A stretch of 19,277 nt of DNA from the NCBI GenBank assembly GCA_031367105.1, contig JANLPG010000182.1, forward strand, positions 1 to 19,277. Direction: 5' to 3'. Under the pieces are notes generated by a model that had not been told where the DNA came from, searched no databases, and was given only the letters and a program-made list of their open reading frames with translations. Below, piece by piece: positions 1-8,455 of the stretch; the stretch's first letter is position 1, and each line of letters starts with the position of its first letter. Source of the stretch: Palsa-1233 sp031367105 (GTDB lineage Bacteria > Gemmatimonadota > Gemmatimonadetes > Gemmatimonadales > GWC2-71-9). The position numbers and the translations under genes were made by a program.

Positions 1-540
1 GGACGCGACTCGGTCATTTTCGCGGGCGGCTGCTTCTGGGGTGTCGAGGCAGTCTTCGAACGGGTGAAGGGCGTGATCGATGTGACCTCCGGTTACGCCG
101 GAGGACGGCTTGCCAACCCCAGCTACGAACTGGTCAGCAACGGCGACACCGGGTACGCCGAGTCGGTGAAAATCATCTTCGACCCCTCGGTGGTGAGCTA
201 CGCCGAGCTGCTCAAGGTGTTCTTTTCGGTGGCGCACGATCCCACCCAGCTCAACTACCAGGGACCCGACCACGGCACCCAGTACCGCTCGGCGATCTTC
301 TTTGCCTCCGCCGAACAGGAGCAGCTCGCCGCGAGCTACATCAACCAGCTGACCCGGGTGAAGGCGTTCCGGGGACGGATCGTTACCCAGGTCGCGCCGT
401 GGCAGCGGTTCTGGCCGGCAGAGGCGTACCATCAGGGGTACTACGATCTCCACCCCGACCAACCCTACATCGTCTACAACGATCGTCCCAAGGTCGCCGC
501 GCTCCGGCAACAGTTCCCGGCGCTCTATCGCGAGAAGTAG
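1..540 (+). CDS. msrA: Peptide-methionine (S)-S-oxide reductase MsrA (5' end outside window)
   Basis: Reduces methionine-S-sulfoxide in proteins and free methionine, a cytoplasmic oxidative-damage repair function. The frame is open from base 1 and gives 179 residues. The catalytic motif GGCFWGVE lies at visible residues 9-16, with Cys11 as the nucleophile. The family motifs GTQYRSAIFF and YHQGYY follow in the expected order. Only a short N-terminal piece is missing, because the catalytic motif normally lies near the start. I see no second cysteine in the visible protein, so recycling would follow the single-Cys mode or use an external thiol. The true start is outside the window. The next gene begins 84 bp downstream, after a small hairpin, so the two need not share a transcript. 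Family assignment is secure. Confidence 0.97.
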   Translation, partial: GRDSVIFAGGCFWGVEAVFERVKGVIDVTSGYAGGRLANPSYELVSNGDTGYAESVKIIFDPSVVSYAELLKVFFSVAHDPTQLNYQGPDHGTQYRSAIFFASAEQEQLAASYINQLTRVKAFRGRIVTQVAPWQRFWPAEAYHQGYYDLHPDQPYIVYNDRPKVAALRQQFPALYREK

Positions 541-573
541 CTCCCCAGGCCGGGTGGGCGGGGCACTCCTAGC

Positions 574-593
574 CGTCACGGCCGTTTGTGACG
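574..593 (+). terminator. Possible weak terminator hairpin after msrA
   Basis: The arms CGTCAC (574-579) and GTGACG (588-593) pair perfectly around an 8-nt loop, 34 bp after the msrA stop. The following bases (ATCTTGG) are a poor U-tract, so termination would be weak. A second small inverted repeat, GGAGG/CCTCC (599-612), lies between it and the kinase start. Confidence 0.35.
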
Positions 594-624
594 ATCTTGG
601 AGGCGCCCCTCCTCAGGATCCACA

Positions 625-3600
625 TTGACCGACCCACTTGCTCGGCTGCAGACCGCCCTGACCGGACGCTACCGCATCGAGCGAGAACTCGGCGGCGGTG
701 GGATGAGTCACGTCTATCTGGCCGAGGAAGAGGGCCTGGGCCGCCGAGTGGTGATCAAGCTGCTGCCGCCGGGGGCCAGCGAAGCGGTGCAGGCCGACCG
801 CTTCCAGCGTGAAATTCAGGTCGCCGCCTCACTTCAGCATCCCCACATCGTGCCGTTGCTGGCTGCGGGTCAGATCGGCGACCTGCTCTGGTACTCGATG
901 CCGTACGTCGAAGGCGAGTCGTTGGCCGACCGGATCGCCCGCGACGGGACCGTTCCGGCCACCGAAGCGCTGCGGATTATGAGCGAAGTCGCCGACGCGC
1001 TCGCCGCCGCCCACGCGCGCGGCATCGTGCATCGCGACATCAAGCCGGCCAACATTCTCCTCGCCGGACGACACGCCTTGGTGGCCGACTTCGGCGTGGC
1101 CAAGGCACTCGAGGCCGGGCATCGCGGCGACAGTCATCCCGCCGCCTCTTCGCTGACGATGGTGGGGATGACCCTCGGCACCCCGGCGTATATGGCGCCC
1201 GAACAGGCGGCGGCTGATCCGAACGTCGATCATCGCGCCGACATCTACGCACTCGGCATCGTGGCCTACGAGATGCTGACCGGGAGGCTTCCCTTCTCCG
1301 GATCGACGCCACAGGCGTTGCTCGCCGCCCACGTCACCACCGCACCGATGCCGATTGCCTCGCTCCGCCCCGACCTTCCGGTGCCGCTCGCCGCGTTGAT
1401 TATGCGCTGCCTGGCGAAGGCACCTGGCGACCGCTGGGCGAATGCCGGCGAGCTGGTGACCGCGATCGACGGACTCGCCACCCCCTCAGGCGGGATGGCG
1501 GGGCTCGATGGCTATGCCCACCGGCGACTGCGCACCTGGCATAGCGGCCGCATCGCGCTGTTGCACGTCGCGGCGACCGTCGCGCTCACGGCATTGGCGT
1601 ACGGCGTGACGCGGGTGGCCGATCTCCCCGACTGGATCTGGCAGGGAACCCTCGGCGCAATGCTCGCGGGGCTCCCCGTCGTGCTCCTCGCCGGCCGCAC
1701 CGAGCGACAGCACGCGACGATGACGCTCGCTGGCGTCGCCGGCGCCGTGCCGGGCCGCACCAGCTGGATCACGGGGCGCCGCGCGATTCGCGGCGGGATT
1801 ATTTCGGTGGCGACGATGGCCGTCGTGGCAGGAGCGTTTCTCGCTTCGCGTGCGTTCGGCATCGGCCCCGGCGCGACACTCCGTTCGGCGGGCAAGCTCG
1901 CGGTGAGCGACAAGTTGCTGCTCGCCGACTTCGAGAACACCACCTCCGACTCCACAATTGCGGCAGCGGTGGTGGAAGCGTTGCGAGTGGATCTGGGGCA
2001 GTCGCAGGCGATCAAACTCATCGAGCCTTCGCAGGTCACCCAGGCGCTCAACCTGATGGGGCGGGGGCCGGGCCGCATCGCTCCTGCCGATGCGCGCGAA
2101 CTCGCGCAACGCGTGGGCGCCAAGGCCCTGGTGATGGGCGAGATCGCCCCGGTGGGTGGCGGTTATTCCCTCACCGCGCGAGTGGTGGCGAGCGATAGCG
2201 GCGCGACCCTGGTGGCGGTGCGTGAATCGGCGGCATCGCCCACCGATCTGCTCGCAGCGGTCAATCGCCTCTCCGCCGCGCTGCGACAAAAGATCGGCGA
2301 ATCGCTCCGCTCCATCCGGGGCAGCGAACCGCTGGAACAGGTCACCACCGCTTCCCTGCCCGCGTTGCGGCTCTATACCCAGGGGCTGCGGATTTCGCTA
2401 CTCGGAGATTCGCCGGAGGCGCTCGCACTCCTGGAACAGGCGGTGGCGCTTGACTCGTCGTTTGCAATGGCGTGGCGCAAGATCGCGGTGCTTCGCGGAA
2501 ACCTCGGACTCAACCGGTCGCTTACGCTCGACGCCGCCCGCCGCGCCTACCGTTTCCGCGACCGGCTGCCGCCGCTGGAACGCAGCATTACCGAAGGCAC
2601 CTACTTCAACAACGTCGAGATCGACAACGAGAAGGCGATCGCGGCGCTCCGTACGGCGCTGAGCATCGACCCCGACAATCAGATTGCGGCCAACAACCTC
2701 GGCGTCATCCTCAACACGATGAACCGCTTTGCCGAGGCGGAGGCGGTGTTGCGACCGGTGTTTCTCCCGGCGAATACCCGCAACATTCCCCAAAACCTGG
2801 CGGGATCACTGGCGGGACAGCACCGCTTCGCCGCGGCCGATTCGGTCGTCGACCAACTGCTCCGGACCACCAACGACACTGGAGTTGCGCTGCAGATCCG
2901 GTTCTTCGGTGCAGTTGCCGCGGTGGACCTCAAGCGTGCCGATGGCGACGCCGCTGCGGCACTCAAGCATCTCGTGCCCGGGTCCGCTCGCGCTGAAGCG
3001 GTGATCGGGACCAAAGCCGCGCTTGACGAAACCCGAGGACGACTCTCCGAGAGTCAAACCTCGCTGGATCAGCTCGCCAACCGGCGGGTGGCCGACGGGG
3101 ATGGTGCGGGAGCACTCATTCTCCGGATCGAGCGCGCCTTTACCACTGCCTTCCACCTGCAGCAGCCGGCGCAGGCACTCACGCTGATGGAAGCGGCGCT
3201 GGCACAAACCCCGCTGGCGCAAATCCCTCCACAAGGGCGACCGTACTTTGCCCTTGCCGAAGTTCACGCCTTTGCGGCCGACCCCAACGGCGTCCGACAG
3301 CTCCGCAAGGATGCGGAATCGGCGACACCGCTGGCGGAGCGATACCCCGGGAGTAGCCACTATTGGGATGGGTTCGAGGCAATCGCCGGCGGACGCTGGG
3401 CGGCAGCAGCGACCGCGCTGCGCGCCGGCTACACCGCGGCCAGCTGTGCGCCGTGCGGGCGCTACTACTACGCCTATGCCCTCGATCGGGCCGGTCAAAC
3501 CGATTCGGCCATCGTCGCCTGGGGCGCCGCCCTGCAGACCATCACGCAGACTGCTGACCCGGAAGAGGGCCGGATGCGGCCCTTCGCCGAGCTCCGCCTC

Positions 3601-3753
3601 GGCGAGCTCTACGCCGACAAGGGCGACCGGACCAATGCGCTCGCGCACCTGCAGCGCTTCACCGCGCTCTGGAACAACGCCGATGCACCGCTGCAACCGA
3701 TGGTGCAGCGGGCCAGGCAACGCATCGCCGAGCTGACGAAGGAACGTCCCTAG
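625..3753 (+). CDS. Membrane-anchored Ser/Thr protein kinase with TolB-like and TPR regions
   Basis: Predicted Hanks-type kinase, 1042 residues. The kinase domain spans about 16-285. It has a Gly-rich loop at 23-26, the ATP lysine K45 in VVIK, a probable alpha-C Glu63, catalytic HRDIKPAN at 136-143 with D138, DFG at 155-157 and APE at 191-193, so all catalytic residues are present. Three hydrophobic segments (about 307-328, 335-357 and 391-411) anchor it in the inner membrane. A TolB-like segment beginning LLLADFENTT (431-440) follows, then TPR-type helical repeats from about 579 to the C-terminus. The start is TTG, preceded by AGGA at 615-618; no ATG or GTG fits, and the sequence from this TTG (TDPLARL) matches the usual beginning of such Gemmatimonadota kinases. 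The kinase end is probably cytoplasmic and the TolB/TPR part may be extracytoplasmic. The ligand and substrates cannot be told from sequence. Confidence 0.93.
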   Translation: MTDPLARLQTALTGRYRIERELGGGGMSHVYLAEEEGLGRRVVIKLLPPGASEAVQADRFQREIQVAASLQHPHIVPLLAAGQIGDLLWYSMPYVEGESLADRIARDGTVPATEALRIMSEVADALAAAHARGIVHRDIKPANILLAGRHALVADFGVAKALEAGHRGDSHPAASSLTMVGMTLGTPAYMAPEQAAADPNVDHRADIYALGIVAYEMLTGRLPFSGSTPQALLAAHVTTAPMPIASLRPDLPVPLAALIMRCLAKAPGDRWANAGELVTAIDGLATPSGGMAGLDGYAHRRLRTWHSGRIALLHVAATVALTALAYGVTRVADLPDWIWQGTLGAMLAGLPVVLLAGRTERQHATMTLAGVAGAVPGRTSWITGRRAIRGGIISVATMAVVAGAFLASRAFGIGPGATLRSAGKLAVSDKLLLADFENTTSDSTIAAAVVEALRVDLGQSQAIKLIEPSQVTQALNLMGRGPGRIAPADARELAQRVGAKALVMGEIAPVGGGYSLTARVVASDSGATLVAVRESAASPTDLLAAVNRLSAALRQKIGESLRSIRGSEPLEQVTTASLPALRLYTQGLRISLLGDSPEALALLEQAVALDSSFAMAWRKIAVLRGNLGLNRSLTLDAARRAYRFRDRLPPLERSITEGTYFNNVEIDNEKAIAALRTALSIDPDNQIAANNLGVILNTMNRFAEAEAVLRPVFLPANTRNIPQNLAGSLAGQHRFAAADSVVDQLLRTTNDTGVALQIRFFGAVAAVDLKRADGDAAAALKHLVPGSARAEAVIGTKAALDETRGRLSESQTSLDQLANRRVADGDGAGALILRIERAFTTAFHLQQPAQALTLMEAALAQTPLAQIPPQGRPYFALAEVHAFAADPNGVRQLRKDAESATPLAERYPGSSHYWDGFEAIAGGRWAAAATALRAGYTAASCAPCGRYYYAYALDRAGQTDSAIVAWGAALQTITQTADPEEGRMRPFAELRLGELYADKGDRTNALAHLQRFTALWNNADAPLQPMVQRARQRIAELTKERP

Positions 3754-3864
3754 AACTTCGCTACCGCAGAATGGCGTTGTTCGGGTGGTTCAAGCCACGG
3801 TGGCAGGAAATAGGATGGGACGCAGCCTGTTACGCGGAGCGGGGGTCCGAAGGTTGGCAGGCGT

Positions 3865-5835
3865 TCACGCCATCCCCGGCAGCGGGGCCTCCCGATAGGC
3901 GAGCAATCGCAGCGCATTGAGAATGACCACGATCGTGCTCCCCTCGTGACCGAGGACGGCAGGACCGATGGAAAGAATCCCCGCGGCGGCGAGCGCCAGC
4001 AGGACCGCCATCGCCCCACCAGCGATGACCAGATTCTGCCGGACGATTCGCCGCGTGGCGCGCGCCAGCCCGATCGCAAAGGGAAGCCGGGCCAGATCGT
4101 CGCCCATCAGTGCCGCATCCGCGGTTTCGAGCGCGGCAGCGGTGCCGGCGCCACCCATCGCGATCCCGACCGTCGCAGCGGCGAGTGCGGGGGCGTCGTT
4201 GACGCCGTCGCCGACCATCACCACGCTGCCGTGCGTCGTCCGCAGCCGGTGAATGGCAGCGACCTTGTCTTCCGGCATCAGCTCCGCAAACACTTCGTCG
4301 ACGCCAACCTCCCGGCCCACTGCGTCACCCACGCCGCGATGGTCCCCGGTGAGCATCACCAGCGGCCCCAGTCCGAGTGCCCGCAGCGCCTCGAGGGTGG
4401 GGGGCACAGATGGCCGGGGCGGATCGATCAGGCCGAGGACGCCGAGCCAGCGATCGCCGTGCTGGACGATCATCACGCTCCGACCCCGCGCCGCGAGTGC
4501 ATCACGCGCGGCCTGCACCGGGGCCGGCAGCGCCAGCCCCGCGTCGGTCCACAGTCGAGCCGAACCGATCGCCACCGGCAGATTCGCCACCACCGAGCGG
4601 ACGCCACGAGCGGTCACACTCTGCAATTCGCCGGCGTCGGGGAGGGCGAGCAGATCCGATCTGGCACGGCGCACGACCGACTGCGCCAGCGGATGCTGCG
4701 AGCGCGCCTCGACCGCTGCCGCGACCCGCAAGAGTTCGTCCTCCGTCACGCCCGGCATCGGGACGATGTCGGTGAGCTCGGGTCGGCCTCGGGTGAGGGT
4801 GCCGGTCTTGTCAAACGCCACGGCGCGAACCCGGGCCAGCGCTTCGAGGTGTACCCCGCCCTTGATCAGGACGCCGTGCCGGGCTGCCTGCGCGATCCCG
4901 GCCAGCAGCGCGGCCGGTGCGCCAAGTGCGAGTGCGCACGGCGAGGCCGCAACCAGTACCGTCATCCCGCGGTATAACGAGTTGCTCCACGGCATCAGGC
5001 CGAGCAGCGGCGGGAGGATGATCAGCAGGATGTCAGCAATCAATACCAGCGGCACGAAGACCCTCTCGAACTTCTCGGTCGCCCGCTGCGTGGGGGCTTT
5101 GGCAGCCTGCGCCTCCTCCACGAGGCGCACGACGCGGTCGAGGGTGCGATCGCCCACCGCCCGCGTCGCGGAAATCAGCAGGGCGCCTTCGCCGTTGACG
5201 GTGCCGGCGAAGACGTCGTCGCCGGGCTCCTTCTCGACCGGTACCGACTCGCCGGTGATCGGTGCCTGATCGACGGCGGAGCGCCCCGACGTCACTTTGC
5301 CGTCGGCAGGAATCCGCTCCGCCGGCCGGATCACCACCACATCCCCCACGCGCACCTGTTCCACCGGAACGTCGACTTCCTGGCCATTCTGGAGAATGCG
5401 CGCGTGCGACGGCGCCAGTTCGGAGAGCGCCCGGATGGCGGAACGCGCCCGGTCGAGCGCGTACTCCTCCAGGGCGTTGGCGAGCGCAAAGAGAAAGAGC
5501 AGGAAGGCGCCTTCCGCCCAGGCACCAACCGATGCGGCGCCCACTGCGGCGACGATCATCAGGAAGTCGATGTCGAGCAGCAATTTGCCGCGGCGCAATC
5601 CGGCGAAGAGGTGCTTCGCCGGCTCGCGCCCCCCGATCACACCGACGACGAGATACCCGGTAAGCACCGCCCAGCGCGGGAACTCCAGGCTGCGATCGGC
5701 GACCCAGCTGGTGAGCAGGAGCAGTCCGGCGGTTCCGGCCCACGCAATCCCGACGTGGCGGGCCAGCAACGCCGACAAGCGCGTCGGCCTCTGCCCCAAC
5801 AAGGTGCGGTTGAGCCAACTCGTGCGGTCTGGCAT
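3865..5835 (-). CDS. P1B-4-type heavy-metal translocating ATPase (Co/Zn/Fe-type exporter)
   Basis: Inner-membrane pump exporting a transition metal at the cost of ATP; 656 residues. P-type ATPase landmarks: TGES at 194-197, phosphorylated Asp342 in DKTGT, HP at 381-382, TGDH at 496-499 and GDGVND at 542-547. The transmembrane metal site reads SPC (298-300) instead of the CPC of Cu/Zn/Cd pumps, and a late helix carries HEGST (630-634). SPC plus HEG-S/G-T is the signature of the P1B-4 group (CtpD, CoaT, PfeT, CzcP), which handles Co2+, Fe2+ or Zn2+. No N-terminal metal-binding domain is present, as usual for that group. I chose ATG at 5835. The frame stays open much further upstream, but that stretch is antisense to the antiporter gene and is low-complexity. 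Divergent from the antiporter with 22 bp between starts. The metal specificity is inferred only. Confidence 0.93.
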   Translation of the reverse strand: MPDRTSWLNRTLLGQRPTRLSALLARHVGIAWAGTAGLLLLTSWVADRSLEFPRWAVLTGYLVVGVIGGREPAKHLFAGLRRGKLLLDIDFLMIVAAVGAASVGAWAEGAFLLFLFALANALEEYALDRARSAIRALSELAPSHARILQNGQEVDVPVEQVRVGDVVVIRPAERIPADGKVTSGRSAVDQAPITGESVPVEKEPGDDVFAGTVNGEGALLISATRAVGDRTLDRVVRLVEEAQAAKAPTQRATEKFERVFVPLVLIADILLIILPPLLGLMPWSNSLYRGMTVLVAASPCALALGAPAALLAGIAQAARHGVLIKGGVHLEALARVRAVAFDKTGTLTRGRPELTDIVPMPGVTEDELLRVAAAVEARSQHPLAQSVVRRARSDLLALPDAGELQSVTARGVRSVVANLPVAIGSARLWTDAGLALPAPVQAARDALAARGRSVMIVQHGDRWLGVLGLIDPPRPSVPPTLEALRALGLGPLVMLTGDHRGVGDAVGREVGVDEVFAELMPEDKVAAIHRLRTTHGSVVMVGDGVNDAPALAAATVGIAMGGAGTAAALETADAALMGDDLARLPFAIGLARATRRIVRQNLVIAGGAMAVLLALAAAGILSIGPAVLGHEGSTIVVILNALRLLAYREAPLPGMA

Positions 5836-5843
5836 TCTCGCAA

Positions 5844-5851
5844 GGTATACT
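5844..5851. promoter_or_regulatory. Overlapping divergent -10 elements between ATPase and antiporter
   Basis: The 22-bp gap between the two start codons contains TATACT (5846-5851, + strand), a good -10 match. It overlaps the palindrome GTATAC (5845-5850), so the minus strand reads TATACC at 5849-5844. From the plus-strand box, transcription would begin about at the antiporter ATG (5858), implying a leaderless or nearly leaderless mRNA; no Shine-Dalgarno precedes that ATG. No convincing -35 is visible at 16-18 bp on either strand. Inferred from position and motif only. Confidence 0.4.
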
Positions 5852-5857
5852 GATCCG

Positions 5858-7060
5858 ATGATGACCCTCTTTCTGATCCTCGCGCTCCTCGTCACCGCTG
5901 CACGTCTCGGTGGCGCGCTGGCGCAGCGGCTGGGGCAACCCTCGGTCCTCGGCGAGCTGATGGTCGGCATCCTGCTGGGGCCCTCGATGCTGGGGCTGGT
6001 GCACCCCGAAGAGCCATCGCTCCAGCTGCTGTCGGAATTCGGGGTGGTGATCCTGCTCTTCCAGATCGGCCTGCACACCGACCTGCGCCGACTGCTCAAG
6101 GTGGGGGGCGCAGCCTCCGCGGTCGGCGGCGTCGGCGTCGTGGTTCCCTTCGGCCTCGGCTTCCTCGCGGCCCGGCTCTTCGGCCTCGCCGTCCTCCCCG
6201 CGGTGGTCTGTGGCGCCGCCCTCACCGCCACCTCGATCGGCATCTCGGCTCGGATTCTCGACGACCTGGGTGAACTCGATTCGCTGGAGGGGCGCACCGT
6301 TCTCGGCGCGGCGGTGCTCGACGACATCGTGGGACTGGTCATCCTTGCCGTCGTCGCCGGAATGGCGGCCGGCGGTGAGGTGTCGGCACTTGGCATCGCG
6401 CGGACCACAGCCGCCGCCGTCGGTTTCCTGGTGGTGGCCATCGCCCTCGGCCGCTTCGTGGTGCCCCGGCTCTTCGCTGCCGTCGACCGGCTCCCGGTAG
6501 CCGGCACCACCGGAGCGATTGCGATGGCGTTCGCGGTAGCAATGGCCGCGGTGGCGGAGCGCAGTGGCTCGGCTCCGATCATCGGCGCCTTCGCCGCCGG
6601 ACTGGTGCTCTACGACACCCCGCAGCGCCGCACCATTGAAAGCGCGACTGCCGTGCTCGGCCACTTCTTCGTGCCGGTCTTTTTTGTGTCGGTCGGCGCG
6701 GCAGTTGATCTCGGCGCGATGCGCGACCCCAGCGCCCTGGCGATCGGCGGAGTGCTGCTCACCATCGGAATCGCGGGCAAGTTGGTCGCCGGCTACGCCC
6801 CGTTCTGGCTCCCGATGCGGAATACGATGGTAGGTGTCGCGATGATTCCGCGCGGCGAGGTGGGATTGATCTTCGCGCAGATGGGGTTGGCAAATGGCAC
6901 GCTGACACCGGCGCTGTTCGGTGCACTGATGATGATGGTGATCGGTACCACCGTGATCACGCCGATCTGGCTGGCCTATCTCGCCCGCAACAGCCGCGGC
7001 AGCCGTGGACCACGATCCGATCCGGACGCACTCGACGAGCTGGTGAGCGGCGAGCGCTGA
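5858..7060 (+). CDS. CPA2-family cation/proton antiporter (NapA/Kef-type membrane domain)
   Basis: Inner-membrane Na+ or K+/H+ exchanger of the Na_H_Exchanger family; 400 residues, almost entirely hydrophobic helices, probably 12-13. The unwound-helix region and paired acidic site are clear: GAALTATSIGIS near 119-130, then VLDDIVGL with Asp155-Asp156. A DD pair is the arrangement of electrogenic NapA-type exchangers, whereas KefB/C carry QD. A lysine in a late helix (Lys308, GIAGKLVAGY) and PRGEVGLIF (331-339) also fit the family. There is no C-terminal TrkA-N regulatory domain, unlike full Kef proteins. ATG at 5858 is used; ATG at 5861 is equally possible. Divergent from the metal ATPase and convergent with the DHp gene, 19 bp away. 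The transported ion is not certain. Confidence 0.9.
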   Translation: MMTLFLILALLVTAARLGGALAQRLGQPSVLGELMVGILLGPSMLGLVHPEEPSLQLLSEFGVVILLFQIGLHTDLRRLLKVGGAASAVGGVGVVVPFGLGFLAARLFGLAVLPAVVCGAALTATSIGISARILDDLGELDSLEGRTVLGAAVLDDIVGLVILAVVAGMAAGGEVSALGIARTTAAAVGFLVVAIALGRFVVPRLFAAVDRLPVAGTTGAIAMAFAVAMAAVAERSGSAPIIGAFAAGLVLYDTPQRRTIESATAVLGHFFVPVFFVSVGAAVDLGAMRDPSALAIGGVLLTIGIAGKLVAGYAPFWLPMRNTMVGVAMIPRGEVGLIFAQMGLANGTLTPALFGALMMMVIGTTVITPIWLAYLARNSRGSRGPRSDPDALDELVSGER

Positions 7061-7079
7061 CTCCTCGAGCTGGCCTCCG

Positions 7080-7265
7080 TCACTGCACGTCGCGCAGGAT
7101 GGTGCGCATCCGGATCGCGAGCCGCTCGATCTCCTGCAGACTCTGTTTCAGTTCTTCGGTGATTGCACCACCATCCAGCAGCACCAGCTGAACCTCCGCG
7201 AGGAGTCCTGCGAGCGGGTTGGCGAGATCGTGGCGCAACTTCGCCAGTCGGTCAGGATCGATCAT
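7080..7265 (-). CDS. Orphan histidine-kinase DHp (HisKA-like) small protein
   Basis: A 61-residue protein that corresponds to a single dimerisation/phosphoacceptor helical hairpin. The first helix carries an H-box, RHDLANPLAGLL (residues 11-22), with His12 as the candidate phosphoacceptor. A short turn (GGAITEE) and a second amphipathic helix follow. There is no sensor domain and no HATPase domain, and no room for one, because the antiporter gene ends 19 bp beyond the stop. The start is supported by GAGG placed five bases before the ATG. It lies 13 bp after the site-2 protease gene on the same strand, so the two are probably cotranscribed. It could be a phosphotransfer partner, an antagonist that heterodimerises with a full kinase, or a kinase remnant. 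The fold call is fairly confident; the function is unknown. Confidence 0.72.
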   Translation of the reverse strand: MIDPDRLAKLRHDLANPLAGLLAEVQLVLLDGGAITEELKQSLQEIERLAIRMRTILRDVQ

Positions 7266-7278
7266 CGTTGCCTCGCGC

Positions 7279-8412
7279 TCAGGGGAGGAATGGAATCGGA
7301 ACGAAGGTCAGCACGAACACGACGACGCACGCCACCCCGATCAGGTAGCCACCCCGCAGGACCGGCCGGTCGGGGATCACGACATCGGGGTGGGTCCAGC
7401 GCCCCCCACCGATCGCGAAGGTCAGCCCCACCCAGAGGTACCACAGCGATGCCTGTTGCGCGAGCACCAGGAGGATCGCCGCGGTGCTGATTGCCACCAG
7501 GCGCTGGCGGCGGCCGAGCAACCCATACCAGACGTGACCGCCATCCAGCTGGGAGAGCGGCAACAGGTTCAGCCCGGTGATGAAGCACCCCACCCAGCCG
7601 GCGAATGCCTCGGGCGAGAGCAGGACCGGGCCGCTACCCGGGAGGAGCCATTCCCGCAGCCCGTGGGTCAGGAAGGAATCGCCCAGCTGGATCGGCCGGC
7701 CCGCGAACATCACCAGCGAGGGGGATCCGGGGAACGAAAGGGGCATCCTCTGCGACAACTGGTACCCCCAGAGCAGCACTCCCACCGCCACAATGAAGCC
7801 TGCGAGCGGCCCTGCCGCACCGACATCGAGCAGCTGGCGCCGATCATAAACCGGGGAGCGGAGCCGGATGAAGGCGCCGAGATTGCCGATGGGAGAGAGG
7901 TTGGGCGGCACCGGGATGAAATAGGGCGGAGAAACGTCGATGGCATACCGCCGCGCCGCCACATAATGCCCAAGTTCGTGAACCAGCAGGATCGTCAGCA
8001 ACGGCGCCGCGAATTCCCAGCCTGGCAGCAACGTATGCCAGCCACCCTGGAAGACGAAGGTGAAGAATTCCGCGATCGACTGGAGGCTTCCGGCAACCCC
8101 GGGGTGGACGACCGGGACCCAGCGGCCAAGCAGGACCGCGCCAGCACCGAGGGTACAGAGTATCGTGAGGAGGGCGAGTGCCCCGTGCCAGAGCCACCGT
8201 TCCGGACGGGCCGGGGCGGTGCCGCGGATCAGCACCAGGCGGGTCCGGGCGTTGTCGGCCCAGTACCAGGCGCCGGGAAAGCTGGCCAGAAAGGCGGACA
8301 ACTGGGGCGAAGGGCCCCGGTGTTCGGGGGCGAGCACGCCGTCGAGGACGTCGCGCGCCCCGGTGAGTGTGTGCGCCCGCCAGGCGCTGAAGAATTCCCG
8401 CGGGTCGGTCAT
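7279..8412 (-). CDS. Site-2 protease family (M50) zinc metalloprotease, EGY-like
   Basis: Predicted intramembrane metalloprotease of 377 residues with about seven or eight membrane segments. The zinc motif HELGH is at 145-149 inside a helix, and the second conserved site NLLPLSQLDGGH is at 282-293, where the aspartate is the third zinc ligand. Between them lies GNLGAFIRLRSP (176-187) followed by GAAGPLAGF, the wording of the cyanobacterial/plant EGY-type branch rather than RseP; no PDZ domain is seen. The N-terminal 70 residues are soluble. ATG at 8412 is preceded by AAGG six bases upstream. It is divergent from rho, with a 201-bp gap, and probably cotranscribed with the DHp protein downstream. 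Substrates are unknown; family members usually cut membrane-bound regulators or act in membrane protein quality control. Confidence 0.93.
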   Translation of the reverse strand: MTDPREFFSAWRAHTLTGARDVLDGVLAPEHRGPSPQLSAFLASFPGAWYWADNARTRLVLIRGTAPARPERWLWHGALALLTILCTLGAGAVLLGRWVPVVHPGVAGSLQSIAEFFTFVFQGGWHTLLPGWEFAAPLLTILLVHELGHYVAARRYAIDVSPPYFIPVPPNLSPIGNLGAFIRLRSPVYDRRQLLDVGAAGPLAGFIVAVGVLLWGYQLSQRMPLSFPGSPSLVMFAGRPIQLGDSFLTHGLREWLLPGSGPVLLSPEAFAGWVGCFITGLNLLPLSQLDGGHVWYGLLGRRQRLVAISTAAILLVLAQQASLWYLWVGLTFAIGGGRWTHPDVVIPDRPVLRGGYLIGVACVVVFVLTFVPIPFLP

Positions 8413-8420
8413 TGGTGGCC

Positions 8421-8449
8421 TTGACGGGCGAGGGAGGGCTCCGTATCCT
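8421..8449 (+). promoter_or_regulatory. Sigma70-type promoter for rho
   Basis: TTGACG (8421-8426) and TATCCT (8444-8449) are separated by exactly 17 bp: five of six matches at -35 and four of six at -10. Transcription would start near 8456, giving a leader of roughly 158 nt before the rho GTG. It overlaps the upstream flank of the divergent protease gene, whose start is 9 bp to the left. Confidence 0.6.
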
Positions 8450-8455
8450 CTACCG

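Noticed and set aside
5836..6582. Long upstream extension of the metal ATPase frame on the minus strand
   Set aside because: It is antisense to the antiporter, is Ser/Arg/Pro/Ala-rich low-complexity sequence, and the ATPase fold starts after ATG 5835.
5033..6664. 543-residue minus-strand open frame
   Set aside because: A frame-shifted shadow of the ATPase and the antiporter antisense strand, rich in Gly, Arg and His; a by-product of high GC content.
7219..8424. 401-residue open frame on the plus strand opposite the M50 protease
   Set aside because: It is the antisense shadow of a clear HELGH protease; the translation is Gln/Arg/Pro-rich with no recognisable domain.
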